64,000 nt of DNA from Strongyloides papillosus (Eukaryota > Nematoda > Chromadorea > Rhabditida > Strongyloididae), in the NCBI GenBank assembly GCA_005656395.1, contig SRSI01000019.1, positions 434,001-498,000 on the forward strand, read 5' to 3'. A program made the position numbers and the translations under genes. Every line of letters begins with the position of its first letter. Position 1 is the first letter of the stretch. Shown here piece after piece: positions 36,116 through 47,245 of the stretch. The notes beneath the pieces were generated by a model. It was not told the DNA's origin. It saw nothing but the letters and a program-made list of their open reading frames with translations, and searched no databases.

Positions 36116-36893
36116 TCTAGAAATAAATAAAAATGTAGTGATAAGTACTAATTTTTAGTAGAAATATTCAAGTGTATATACACTAGAAAAAAATTATTCG
36201 GAAAGAAGGCAAGATATAATGGAAATTTATTAATGTTTTAATTTTTTTTCAATTCATTTTGAATGTTCTGTTAAAAGTTTTTATTTAATATTTGTAAATT
36301 TATGGAACTTTTCCTATTGATTTATAACAAAAATGTTACTTTTGTTTACCAGATTATGCTAGCAACTAAGATTACTTTATTGTTCATAAATCTCATCCTC
36401 TTACTATCAACTACCACAGTCTAAATAATAAATGATAAGAAAAACATGTCTAATTTTCACTTTAAAACTCACTTTTATCTACAGAAAGACGGGAAATTAT
36501 TAGAATTCTAAATAAATATAAAAAAATTGGCTGTTTCATACAATTTAAGAGACATTTTTTGTTAAAATAGAGGAACTAAACAAATTTTGTTACTACAAAA
36601 TGTGTTCACTATGATAAGCTTTTCACAAATAAACAATCGTCTTAGGAAGAAATAATTTACAACACATGGGAGCACGTCAATTCACCAAATATTAATATAA
36701 ATATTTCACTACATGCTTTTTTTTCTAGAAATTGACGTCACAACGATCTTTAATATATCGTTGGGAAGTATTGTATACCTAGATGTTTTTGAGTTTAAGA
36801 TAATTTATTATAGTAGTATTTAGTTTATCAATACAACTTTTTTTTAAACATTTTATTACTTGTTTACATATACAAAGTTAACTATGTTCAATA
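36116..36893. other. Region between metaxin-2 and the first C2H2 gene
   Basis: Holds the metaxin-2 promoter side (36116 up to about 36650, nothing recognised) and, from about 36665, the left end of the segmental duplication. A CRE-type palindrome TGACGTCA at 36733..36740 is followed by a possible short hairpin (AACGAT … ATCGTT). Confidence 0.55.
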
Positions 36894-37077
36894 TTATAAA
36901 ATATACAGAATCACAGTAGAATATACAGAAATATTTTGAATAAGATCAGGAGTAGTAAATATTTCAGAAGAATCATTTCTTCTATTTTTAAGTATAACTT
37001 CTTCAATAACATATTCATTTGATATAATAGATGTTCTTTCGCCAAGTACAGCTTCCAGTTTTACAACTTCTACCTGT

Positions 37078-37398
37078 TCAGCAACTTTCTTCACCTTTTT
37101 TAATATCCAAATTAATTTTAACAATATCTCTATCATCAATATTCTCCAATTGACGTGAGAATGATTCCAAAGAGTCTATAAATTTACGAAGTCCTAAATT
37201 TGTTTTCTTCTGGTAGTTTAAATGATTTGATTTTTCTAAGTGCTCCTCTAACTGACTTTCAGTATGGCATTTAAATGTGCAATCAAGGCAATTGAATGGT
37301 TCGTGCAATATATGAATCTCAAAGTGATTATATGGAGTTTGATTTCCTTCTATCACTTTATCGCAAATGAAGCAGTAAAATGGAAAGTTCCTTCTCAT
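37078..37398 (-). CDS. Small two-finger C2H2 zinc-finger protein, copy 1
   Basis: 106 residues from ATG 37398. Finger 1: C9-x2-C12-x12-H25-x3-H29; finger 2: C37-x2-C40-x12-H53-x5-H59, followed by a charged helical stretch (LESFSRQLENIDDRD). Probably a nucleic-acid-binding or adaptor protein; family not recognised. After the stop, another open frame (36894..37137, offset by one base) continues with VEVVKLEAVLGERTS. A 53-bp intron from gttaaa to aacag (gt after DDRDI) would join the two frames in phase 0 and give a longer protein, but copy 2 does not keep that acceptor. The extent of the C terminus is therefore uncertain; the finger part is supported by its conservation in copy 2. Confidence 0.7.
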   Translation of the reverse strand: MRRNFPFYCFICDKVIEGNQTPYNHFEIHILHEPFNCLDCTFKCHTESQLEEHLEKSNHLNYQKKTNLGLRKFIDSLESFSRQLENIDDRDIVKINLDIKKGEESC

Positions 37399-37867
37399 AT
37401 TTTTATCTCAAACAAAATATTATCTAAAATGGTAATACTTATAGTTAATATGTGAAAAAAAATTCTTCTAGTAATATGTCTTATAACTACCAACACAAAA
37501 ATAATGAATTGATGATAAGGGTAAAGCCTAATTTATACTTGATGATTTATATCAAAAATGAGATCGTGTATGTTTTCCCAACGATAATTACTTTATTCAA
37601 AACAATGACATGACATAATTTTCTATGATAATAAGGATTCACTAACGTAACATTTTGCCCACCATTGAGAGGAAGAGGCTAATTTTAAAAAGTAATCTTT
37701 TTTTATAAAATTTGTTCCAAATAACTTAACTAAAAGAATTATAAAATTTTTATTAGTATTGTATTTTATTATTATTATATAATACAGATATTTACAAAGA
37801 TATATATATATTTACAAAAAAAATAAAGTTTTAAAAAAATTATAATATAATAAGCTTTTCAAATATC
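37399..37867. other. Spacer between C2H2 copy 1 and helicase copy 1
   Basis: No gene seen. Much of 37430-37680 is strongly conserved with 42620-42865, including a TTTTCCCAACG/TTTTCCCAATG block. Confidence 0.6.
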
Positions 37868-40622
37868 TTACTTTTTAACTGGAACTGACAACTTCTCTCT
37901 TGCATTAGCAAATGTTATCATTTGTTTTCTGAAAGCTTCATAACTACGATATGATTTAATATTATCAACAACCCATTTAGATATTTTATATTTATCGAGT
38001 GAATTATACTCAATATCTTCCCGTAATCTTTTATCAACCATTATTATAATTCCCCAATCATCACGATGTCTAAGGCAACGACCGAAAGCTTGATTCAAAG
38101 CCCGATATCCATCAATTTTATACCATTCATCACCAGGTAAAAGATTTTTTTTGACACGAAATTTATTATTAAATTGTTTTTTCTCTATTACTTGAGGATC
38201 ACCAATATTAGGAAGTGGGATACCAATAGATATAACACATCTTGCTAAATCATCTGCAAAATCAATACCCTCAGAAAATTTTCCTCTGTAAACGGCAAAT
38301 ATTACAGAACCCGTGCAAGATTTAGATTTTGATTCAGGTTGTTTGATTGCTTTTTCATATTTCATCAATACATTATTTAAACTATTACTGTTACTGTTAC
38401 GTGGCTCTCGCAGGACTACTTTAACTTTTTCTAACTTAGCCTTTAATTGTGAGGTAGAAATTTTTTGAAAAACTTGTTCAAGCATAGAGTAACTAGGGAA
38501 GAATACTAGTACCCCTTTTTTAACATTTTCACAAACATCCACAATCAACGAAGCAATTTCAAATAAAACACTATTTCCATTTTTTTGTTCTCCAGCTGAT
38601 ATTTTATTTTTTGTACAAATAATGTCTTTCTTATTTGGCCCAACGCCAATAACAGAAGCAAAAATTTGTTCCTTAGGTATGATTTGATCTCCTTGGACTA
38701 TAGATTCGAATTTCAATCCCAATTCAGATATAAATGTGTCAATCGGAGATAGTGTACCACTGGCCAAAATGATAGAACGAACGTTATTAAATGCATCTTT
38801 AAAACCCAAAGATGGATCTAGACACCACAGTTCCAACTTGACAACACAATTTTCTTTTAATTTTTCACACTTTCTATCGCCAATAAAATCTCCTTCTGTT
38901 ACTTCACTATAACTTTCATCTCCTTCCTGCCATTCATCTTTATTTATATCAGGAGAATCAGATTGTCTAGATACATCCTCATTTGTATAGTTAGATATAT
39001 CATTTTCATAAGTTGACTGTTTTATTGAGTAAAATAATCTGTATGCGTTTGGAGATTTTTCCAAAAAACGTATGAAATAGATAAAATTTCCAATACAATC
39101 AGTACACGAAGGACTTATTTTAAGTTTCTTGATATCTTTACCTAAACCACTAGTGGAACTACAGTTGACACTATTTTCTCCATAGCCAATTGTTGAACAA
39201 CAAGTCAAGGCGCCTTTTAATTTTTCTAATTCTAACGGATCAGTTTTATAGACAAGTAGTTTTGAAGTAAAGAGTGATCGCATTATTTCAGGTGTCCGGA
39301 AAACCTTATATTGTTCATCCATTTTTATAGGTTCCTTTAATACTTCTGGAGCGAAATTTTGAAACCACTCAAATAACTTATTCATAAATTCGAGCAAATA
39401 TTCCATTTGTGGCAAGCAGCCAGTTAAATAAGCTATTTCTTGTTCGTTAGGACGTGTATTACCTATATTATATTCCTCGATCATGATATCCATTGGAGAA
39501 TCTCCTCCCAGAAGTTTTTTTAATGAATTTCTTCTTATACGGACATCATCCAATGACTTAACAATTTCATCTTCCGTAAAGTTAAAACTACTGGATGAAC
39601 GAGAAAAATTCTCTATATTGTGTGCTTCGTCTAGTATAACAATTGAGTTCTCCAAATCAATACCCATTCTGTCGCGTATTTTTGGATCTATAATATAGTT
39701 GAAGGGACAAAACACAATATCAGCACCATTTCTGAATAATTTTAAAGCTGCAAAATGTGGGCAAATATGATTTGTCGTTCCATATTCATTTAGTTCCTCA
39801 ATATCCCATACAGGTAAGATATCATTTAATGTTGTGATGTTTGAATCATCGAAGCACCTATTGAAATTTGTTTTGAAAATACACCTTGATTTTTCATCCG
39901 CGTTGATCCTTCTACATTTCTGGTTAATGTTCTTTAATTTTCTAACATCTAGATTGATGCAAGACTGTTCTTTGGCAGATAATATGGTATGATGAATATT
40001 TTCTGAATCCTGAGCATAACAGTATGGTAGTCTTTTGAGTTCCTTTATAACCTGAGCGATTTGCTTATGAGTTCGGGTAGCATAGAATATTTTTACGCTA
40101 TTCATACACGTACATTGACAGAGACTACCTCCTTCATTTTTTAAATTATCATTGTCATCAAAGGATTCATCATTATTAAGTTTATTTTCCTTATTATTTT
40201 CGTTACTATGCAACTTGCAATTCATTTTAGAGAGTTTAATTTTATTTTTGTAACTTTTTAGCCATCCGATAGACGATGACAATAATGCCATCGTCTTCCC
40301 AGAGCCAGTGGGGCTTTCAATCAGGGCATTACTTGAATTGTCCAAAGAAGTAATGATTGCCTCCATTATTGAGGTTTGAGAGGGGTATGGGTCAAATTGT
40401 CCAGGGAATTGCACAGTGACCCCACCTATTTCAATACCTTTACATTCATCGTCTTGTATACCAATGGAAATTCTACTTCGTTTTTTTGGTATTACATCAT
40501 TATCTCTAAATATACAATTGCAAATGAAATTAATCTTTCAATAAAACTTACATGGAACTATTTTTAACATTGTCGGTTATTTCTGAAAGTTTCTGTCTTC
40601 TATCATCTGTTTGTGTGGACAT
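37868..40622 (-). CDS. dog-1: FANCJ/BRIP1-type Fe-S DNA helicase, copy 1 (902 aa)
   Basis: Exon 1 40552..40622 (ATG 40622), intron 40506..40551 (46 bp), exon 2 37868..40505. A superfamily-2 XPD-like 5'-3' helicase that unwinds G-quadruplexes and acts in interstrand-crosslink repair (C. elegans DOG-1). Seen: NLS-like PKKRSR (30-35); GGVTVQFP and YPSQ (64-67, Q-motif region); Walker A SPTGSGKT (88-95); TRTHKQ (167-172); four Fe-S cysteines C206, C221, C232, C272; DEAH (316-319); LASGTLSPI; FFPSYSML; GRxxRH motif VI from Q829. FANCJ is preferred to DDX11 or RTEL1 because of IGGV…FP…YPSQ, CPHFAAL…ADIVFCPFNYIIDP and GIPLPNIGDPQV. The long C-terminal tail of vertebrate FANCJ is absent. No broken motif, so both copies appear active. 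At residues 12-19 it reads LSEITDNV where copy 2 has a PIP-box. Confidence 0.9.
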
Positions 40623-41856
40623 TGTGTGAATTTTTATCACTTTAGGAGCTCCACTTTAGATAAAATCATACGCCAGAAATACAAAAGATTTTTCACAATA
40701 TAGATTTAAAAAATACGGAAATTATGTACAATATATACACTAAAAATAAAAACATATTAAAAAATCACAACGATTAAATTATGGAAACTTACCCTGTGTA
40801 ATTTATCTCAAATTCACAGGTAACAGTAAAAAAGAATCCTTACAAACAGGAAAATAAATAACTAAAATTAAATATAAATTAATGATGATATTTTAGGCTT
40901 AAACCATACTGAAAAATTCACATATGTGAAAATACGCTTATGATCTTAGTTAATATATTGTATATTTGATGACATATAATGTAGCCATTTAACTGTCATC
41001 AATAATAGAAAATAATACAATTTTATATCTAACAGATTAGTCAAAAAAGAATGAAATATCTAAATTGATAAAAATATATTGTGTTATTATAAAACAATTG
41101 ATGTCTTCAACATTAATAATACCTTTTTCTTTACATGTCTATAATGATTCTCTACAAATTTTATAAAATGAACTTTAAAATGATAATATTTTTTACTTAG
41201 TATTTGGCAATTAAATCAAATTGTTAGTATATGAAAAAGTAGATACATTTTTATTCAAGTTATATAAAATGTTAAAAAAAAATGGCTTCTGCATGTAATA
41301 TTTTTTAAGAAAATGTGTAGATATTAACAAACACCTCGTCTGTCAGATACCATGATGATCCAAAAACATGAACTGCGTTTCCAGTCAAACAATATAAACA
41401 CAGAAAAAATCATATAAATTTGATAATTCGGTACACATAAGCATAATTTTTATATATTACATTTTTATAATTTAACGTATTACAAAAATAAGTGTTTTAA
41501 ACTAAAATTTTTATTTTTTGTAACTGTTCAATCAGGAGACATTTCAATGCTCCTGTTATTTTTTTTTATATTACAAATTTTCAAACACCAACATTTATAA
41601 AGTACAAAAAAAGTTTTTTTTGTCCCACCTTGTTGCATATTTTGAAAAAAAAACCCTGAATTTTATATCACTTTTTGCAATCCATTATTTTAAGAAGTAT
41701 TATTAAGTTCTTTTCTGTAGAAATAAATCATTATAATTTTTATCAATTTGAAAATCCATAGTGATAAGATTGTTAAAACAAAAATTTCTAGTAGAAAAAA
41801 ATTACGTAATTAATAAATTTCAACAGTTTTTAAAAAATTTTCAGTATAGCGAAAAT
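40623..41856. other. Spacer upstream of helicase copy 1
   Basis: About 1.2 kb, no ORF supported. Conserved with 45796-46960; the best-conserved part is a GC-richer block at about 41330-41410. A GTAAGT-type donor on the minus strand near 40790 (also near 45970 in unit 2) could belong to a non-coding 5' exon; this is not established. Confidence 0.5.
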
Positions 41857-42257
41857 TGGGAACACGTCAACTCACCAAATAATAATACAACTATTTCACT
41901 ACATACTTTTTTTTCTAGAAATTGACGTCACAACGATCTTTAATATATCGTTGGGAAGTATTGTATACTTACCTGTTTTTTAAATTAATATAATTTATAG
42001 TAGTAGAATTTAGTTTATCAATATAAATTTTTTTAATATTTTATTACTTATTTACATAAACAATTTAATTTATATTCAATGTTAGAAAATATATACAATC
42101 ACAGTAGAATATACAGAAATATTTTGAATAAGATCAGGAGTAGTAAATAGTTCAGAATAATCATTTCTTCTATTTTCAATTATAACTTCTTCAATAACAT
42201 ATTCATTTGATATATTAGATGCTCCTTCGCCAAGTACAGCTTCCAGTTTTACAACTT

Positions 42258-42587
42258 CTACTTTGTCGAGCAATTTTCTTCACCTTTTTTAATATCCAAA
42301 TTAATTTTAACAATATCCATATCATCAACATTCTCCAATTGACGTGATAATGATTCCAGAGTGTCTCTAAATTTATGAAGTCCTAAATTTGTTTTCTTCT
42401 GATAGTTTAAATGATTTGATTTTTCCAAGTGCTCCTGTAACTGACTTTCAGTATGGCATTTAAATCTGCAGTCAAGGCAATTGAATGGTTCGTGCGATAT
42501 GTGAATCTCGAAATGGTTATACGGAATTTGATTTCCTTCTATCACTTTATCGCAAATGAAGCAGTAAAATGGAGAGTTCCTCCTCAT
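42258..42587 (-). CDS. Small two-finger C2H2 zinc-finger protein, copy 2
   Basis: 109 residues from ATG 42587, ending EENCSTK. All eight metal ligands of copy 1 are kept and most changes are single substitutions outside them, so selection on the fingers is likely. A one-base change of frame to a downstream open stretch (42082..42273, KVEVVKLEAVLGEGAS) exists here too; in this copy the putative acceptor CAG of copy 1 has become AAAG directly followed by TAG, so splicing would give a stop. If copy 1 uses that intron, copy 2 encodes only the short form. Function unknown. Confidence 0.68.
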   Translation of the reverse strand: MRRNSPFYCFICDKVIEGNQIPYNHFEIHISHEPFNCLDCRFKCHTESQLQEHLEKSNHLNYQKKTNLGLHKFRDTLESLSRQLENVDDMDIVKINLDIKKGEENCSTK

Positions 42588-43040
42588 ATTTTTATCTCAA
42601 ACAAAATATTATTTAAAATGGTAGTACTTATAGTTAATATGTGAAAAAAAATTCTTCTAGTATATGTCTTATAACTACCAACACAAAAATAATAAATTGA
42701 TGATTAAACAAAAGCCAAATTTGTATTTGATGATTTATATCAAAAATGGGATCGTGTATGTTTTCCCAATGGTAATAACTTTATTCAAAACAATGACATG
42801 ACATAGTTTTCTATGATAATAAGGATTTACTAACGTAACATTTTGCCCACCATCGAGTGAAATTTTCTGGTTTTAAAAAGTAAACTTTCTCTCTATAAAT
42901 TTTAATTTATCTAATTAAATTAAACAATTTATAGAATTTTTAGTAAAGTTGTATTTTATTAATATGATAAAATTATATACAAATATATATATGTTTTAAA
43001 AAATTTTTTTAATATAATACACTTTTAAAATATCCCTTTT
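42588..43040. other. Spacer between C2H2 copy 2 and helicase copy 2
   Basis: No gene seen; conserved with 37399-37867 in its right-hand two thirds relative to the C2H2 start. Confidence 0.6.
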
Positions 43041-45795
43041 TTAACTGGAGCTAGTAATGTTTCTCTCATTAACAAATGCTTTCATTTCATCTATAAAATT
43101 TCCATAATTATTATATGATTTAATATTTTCAACAACCCATTTTGATATTCTATTTTTATTGGGTGAATTATTCTCAATAATTTGGCATAATCTTTTATCA
43201 ACCATTATTATAACTCCCCAATCATTGCGATGTCTAAGGCAACGACCTAAAGCTTGATTCAATGCCCGGTATGCTCCAATTTCATACCATTCATCACCAG
43301 TTAGAAGATTTCTTTCCCCATGAAATCTATCATTAAAGTCTCTTTTTTCCTTTACTTGAGGATCTCCAACATTAGGGTACGGGATACCGATGGATATCAC
43401 ACATCTTGCTAAATCATCTGCAAAATCAATGCCTTCAGAAAATTTTCCTCTGTAAACGGCAAATAATACAGATCCCGTACAAGAATTAGATATTGTTTCC
43501 GGATGTTTGATCGCTTTTTGATATCTCATTAATACATTATTTAAACTATTACTGGTGCGTGGCTCTCGCAGGACTACTTTAACTTTTTCTAACTTAGCCT
43601 TCCATTGTGAAGAGGAAAGTTTTTCAAATACTTGTTGAAGCATTGAGTAACTAGGAAAGAATACTAGAACACCTTTAGAAACATTTTCACAGACATCCAC
43701 AATTAATGAAGCAATTTCTAATAATATACTATGCCCATTCTTACGTTCCCCAAATGATATCATATTTTGTGTGCAAATAATATTTCTATTATTTGGTCCA
43801 ACACTAATAACGGAAGAAAAAATCTGTTCTTTAGGTATAATTGGATCTCCTTGAATAATAGATTCGAATTCCATCCCTAATTCAGACACAAACGCATTAA
43901 TTGGAGATAACGTACCGCTGGCCAAAATAACAGAACGTACGTTATGGAATGCATCATTGAAACACAATGATGGATCAAGACACCAGACTTCTAATTTGAT
44001 AGTACAATTTTCTTTAATTTTCTCATACATTTCACATCCAATATAGTCTTTATAGTTTACTTTATCGTGTTTTTTACCTTCTTTCTGACTTGTATTTTCA
44101 TGTGAAGCAGAAGAGTCAGAACATTGAGATCTTCCTTGACTTAAGTAATTAAGCATATCAAAACCATAACTTGATTCTGTTATTGAATAAGATAATACGT
44201 ATGCATTAGGAGATTTTATCATAAAGCACATGAAATGGATAAATTTTTCAATACAATCAGTACATGAAGCACTTATTTTAAATTTTCTTAGTATTTTACT
44301 ACAACCATCTGTAGAGTTATAGATAGTGTTTTTTTCTCCATAACCAATTGTTGAGCAACAAGCAAAGGCTTTTTTCAATTTCTCTAATTCTAATGGATCA
44401 TCTTGATAAACAATTAATTCTGAATAAATAAGTGACTCCATTATTTCAGATGCTTGGAAAATCCTAGTTTGTGTTTTTGAATTTGGTGGTTCATTCAATA
44501 CTTGTGGAGCGAAACTTTTAAACCAGTCTAACAGCATATTCATAAAATCAAGCAAAAATTCCATTTGTTCTAAGCATTCAGTTAAGTAAGATATCTCTTG
44601 ACTACTAAGATGGATATTATCTGCGCCATATTCCTCTTTCTTTATATCTATTGAAGGATTTCCTTCTAAACATTTATTTAATAATTTTTTTCTCAAACGA
44701 ACATCACTCAATGAATTAATGATTTCTTCCTCCGTAAAACTAAAGCTGCTTGAGGTAAGAGAACATCTATCTATATTGTGTGCTTCATCCAATATGACTA
44801 TTGAATTTTCCAAATTAATCCCAACTCTATCCCGTATCTTTGGATCTATGATATAATTAAAAGGACAGAACACAATATCAGCACCATACTCAAATAACGT
44901 TAAGGCTGCAAAGTGTGGACATATATGATATTCAGTCCCGTATCCGATTAATTCTTCGATGTCCCAAACAGGTAAATTATCATTAATTAAAGTAATATTT
45001 GAGCCATTAAAGTTTCTTTCCAAATTTGTTTTAAATGTGCACTTTGTCGCATCCTTCAAGTTAACCTTTCTACATTTTTCATAAATGTTTTCTGATGATT
45101 TGACATCTGGATTAGTGCAAGAGTGTTCCTTCGCAGATAATATCGTATGGTATATATTACCTGAATCCTTGGTTTTTATGTAGCAGTACGGCAATTTTTT
45201 TAATTCTTTAATTGCTTGAGCAATTTGCTTATGAGTCCTAGTGGCATAGAATATTTTTATATTTTTCTTACAAGTACATTCATATAACCTGTCTTCCTCA
45301 TTTTTTACATTAGCATTATCATCAAAAGATCCATCAGCATTACATTCATTATTTTTAGTTTGCATAATATTGTCGTTGCCGTGTTCTTTACAATTCCTAA
45401 TAGAAGTTTCCACTTTACTTTTGTAACTTTTTAGCCATCCTATAGTTGAGGATAGCAATGCCATCGTCTTCCCAGAGCCAGTGGGGCTTTCTATTAGCGC
45501 ATTACTTGAATTGTTTAAAGAAGAAACGATCGCCTCCATTATTGAAATTTGAGAAGGGTACGGGTCAAGTTGTCCAGGAAATTGAATGGTGACCCCAGCT
45601 ACTTCAATACTCTTACATTCACTGTCTTGTACCCCAATGGCAATTCTACTTCGTTTCTTCGGTATTATATCATTGTTTCTGAATATAAAATTACTAATAA
45701 AATTAATCTATCAATAAAACTTACTTGGAATTATTTCCAAAAAAGTCAGTTATTTTTGACTGTTTTTGTCGTATGCCACCTGACTGTGAAGACAT
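43041..45795 (-). CDS. dog-1: FANCJ/BRIP1-type Fe-S DNA helicase, copy 2, with N-terminal PIP-box-like motif
   Basis: Exon 1 45725..45795 (ATG 45795), intron 45679..45724 (46 bp), exon 2 43041..45678; 902 residues, exactly the length of copy 1. Walker A 88-95; Fe-S cysteines C211, C226, C237, C277; DEAH 321-324; motif VI from Q832 (QALGRCLRH); NLS-like PKKRSR at 30-35. Residues 12-19 read QSKITDFF, a full PCNA-interacting (PIP) box pattern Q-x-x-I-x-x-F-F with the T-D pair typical of high-affinity boxes. This would tether the helicase to replication forks (inference). The region between the Fe-S domain and DEAH helicase half 2 and the acidic insert near 530-560 diverge most from copy 1. Which copy carries the ancestral role is open; the intact PIP-like box makes copy 2 a candidate. 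Confidence 0.9.
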
Positions 45796-47245
45796 AATGA
45801 AAAATTTCTATGGTTTGATGATATCCTCTTTAGATAAAACTAAACGACAAAAAGACAAAGTATATTTCACAATACAGATAAAACAAAAAAATATTATGAA
45901 AAGATATGTACAATATATACACTAAAATTGAAACATATTAAAACATCAAAACAATTAACTAATAAAAACTTACATTGCTTTAACTATCTCCAATTCACAG
46001 GTGACAATAAAATTGTATCCTTACAAATAGGAAAATAAGAAGCTAAAATTAAATATAAATTAGTGATGATAATTTAGAGTTACACCATTACTGAAAAATT
46101 CACATATCTGAATATGTCTTCATGATCCTAGTTTATATATTCTATTTTTCGATGACATATAAAATAACTATTTCAACTATCATCATCAATACAACTTTAT
46201 ACACTTTTTAGCAAACAGATCAGTCAAAAAAGAATGAAATATCTAAATTGATAAAAATATATTGTATTATTATAAGACAATTGAAGTCTTTAACTTTAAT
46301 AATACCTTTTTCTTTGTATATCTATAATGTTTCTTCTACAATTTAATAAAGTGAACTTTAAAATGACAAAAAAACAATTTCTTTTCAATGTTTGGTGATT
46401 ATTTGTTAATTAAATTGTTAGTATATAAAAAAATAGGTAATTTTTTATTCAAATTATATAAAATATTCGTAAAAATGACTTCTGAATGTAATATATTTCA
46501 AGAAAATGTTTAGATATTGACAGGCACCCCGTCTGTCCTGATATCATGATGATTCTAAAACATGAACTCCGTTTCTAGACAACCAAGATATAATTACAGA
46601 AAAAGTTATATAAATTTGATAATTCGGTACAGATAAGTATAACTTTTATATATTACATCTATGTCCTTTGTAATTTAATTTATTATAAAAATAAGTGTTT
46701 TAAACTAAAATATTTATTTTTTTATAAGTGTTCAATCAAGAGACATTTCGATGCTCCTCTTATTTTTCTAATATTACAAATTTTTTAACGCAAATATTTC
46801 TAAAGTACAAAAAAGTTATTTATGTTCAACCTTTTTTGCAAATGTTTAAAGAAATCCAGGATTTTATATCACTTGTTGCTCCGTTATTTTAAGAATAGTC
46901 ATTTAATTTATTTTTTATTTCTATAAAAACAAATCATTACAATAATCATCAATTTGAAAATCCATATTTATCAATAGTTCGATAGTGGTAAATTTTTTAA
47001 AATAAAAATTTAATAAAGTAGAACTTACAATGTGATGAATAAGTAATTAAGTAAAACTACAAAATTAAATTAAGTTATCATAATTATAATTCAAAAAAAA
47101 TTTACAAATAGCTTCTATATCAAATTCTAATGAGGAATAAATATTTAATAAAAAATTAATTAGCACTGTTTTGTCAAAAAAATACTAGAAAAAATTTTCT
47201 GTTTCGTTACTTGTAGTGATTAAAAGATATGGAGTAATACAATTA
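45796..47245. other. Spacer between helicase copy 2 and the 540-residue gene
   Basis: 45,796-46,960 is the duplicated upstream spacer; 46,965-47,245 is unique AT-rich DNA (3' flank of the next gene). No gene seen. Confidence 0.55.

Larger units (their letters stand above)
36665..41850. repeat. Segmental duplication, unit 1 (C2H2 gene + FANCJ helicase)
   Basis: Matches 41,857-46,960 and continues in order: CRE palindrome (36733 vs 41933), C2H2 ATG (37398 vs 42587), helicase ATG (40622 vs 45795), offsets 5,200, 5,189 and 5,173. Spacers as well as genes align, so the repeat is a tandem DNA duplication and not retroposition; both helicases also keep the same intron. Confidence 0.85.
41857..46960. 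repeat. Segmental duplication, unit 2 (C2H2 gene + FANCJ helicase)
   Basis: Second tandem copy. It begins like 36669 (GGGAACACGTCAACTCACC vs GGGAGCACGTCAATTCACC) and its homology to unit 1 stops near 46,965; the missing end of the unit seems to resume at about 48,920, beyond the 540-residue gene. Confidence 0.85.

Noticed and set aside
37140..37175. Programmed -1 frameshift at A AAA AAG in the C2H2 genes
   Set aside because: The downstream open frame is +1 (or -2), not -1, so a classical -1 slippery site cannot reach it.
41345..41410. C/D-box snoRNA at the conserved island (ATGATGA resembles a C box)
   Set aside because: No CTGA D box at suitable distance and no terminal stem in either copy.
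37868..45795. DDX11/CHL1 or RTEL1 as identity of the two helicases
   Set aside because: The Q-motif region, Fe-S region wording, DPQV segment and lack of RTEL1/DDX11-type features fit FANCJ/BRIP1 better; all three belong to one superfamily, so a formal tree would settle it.
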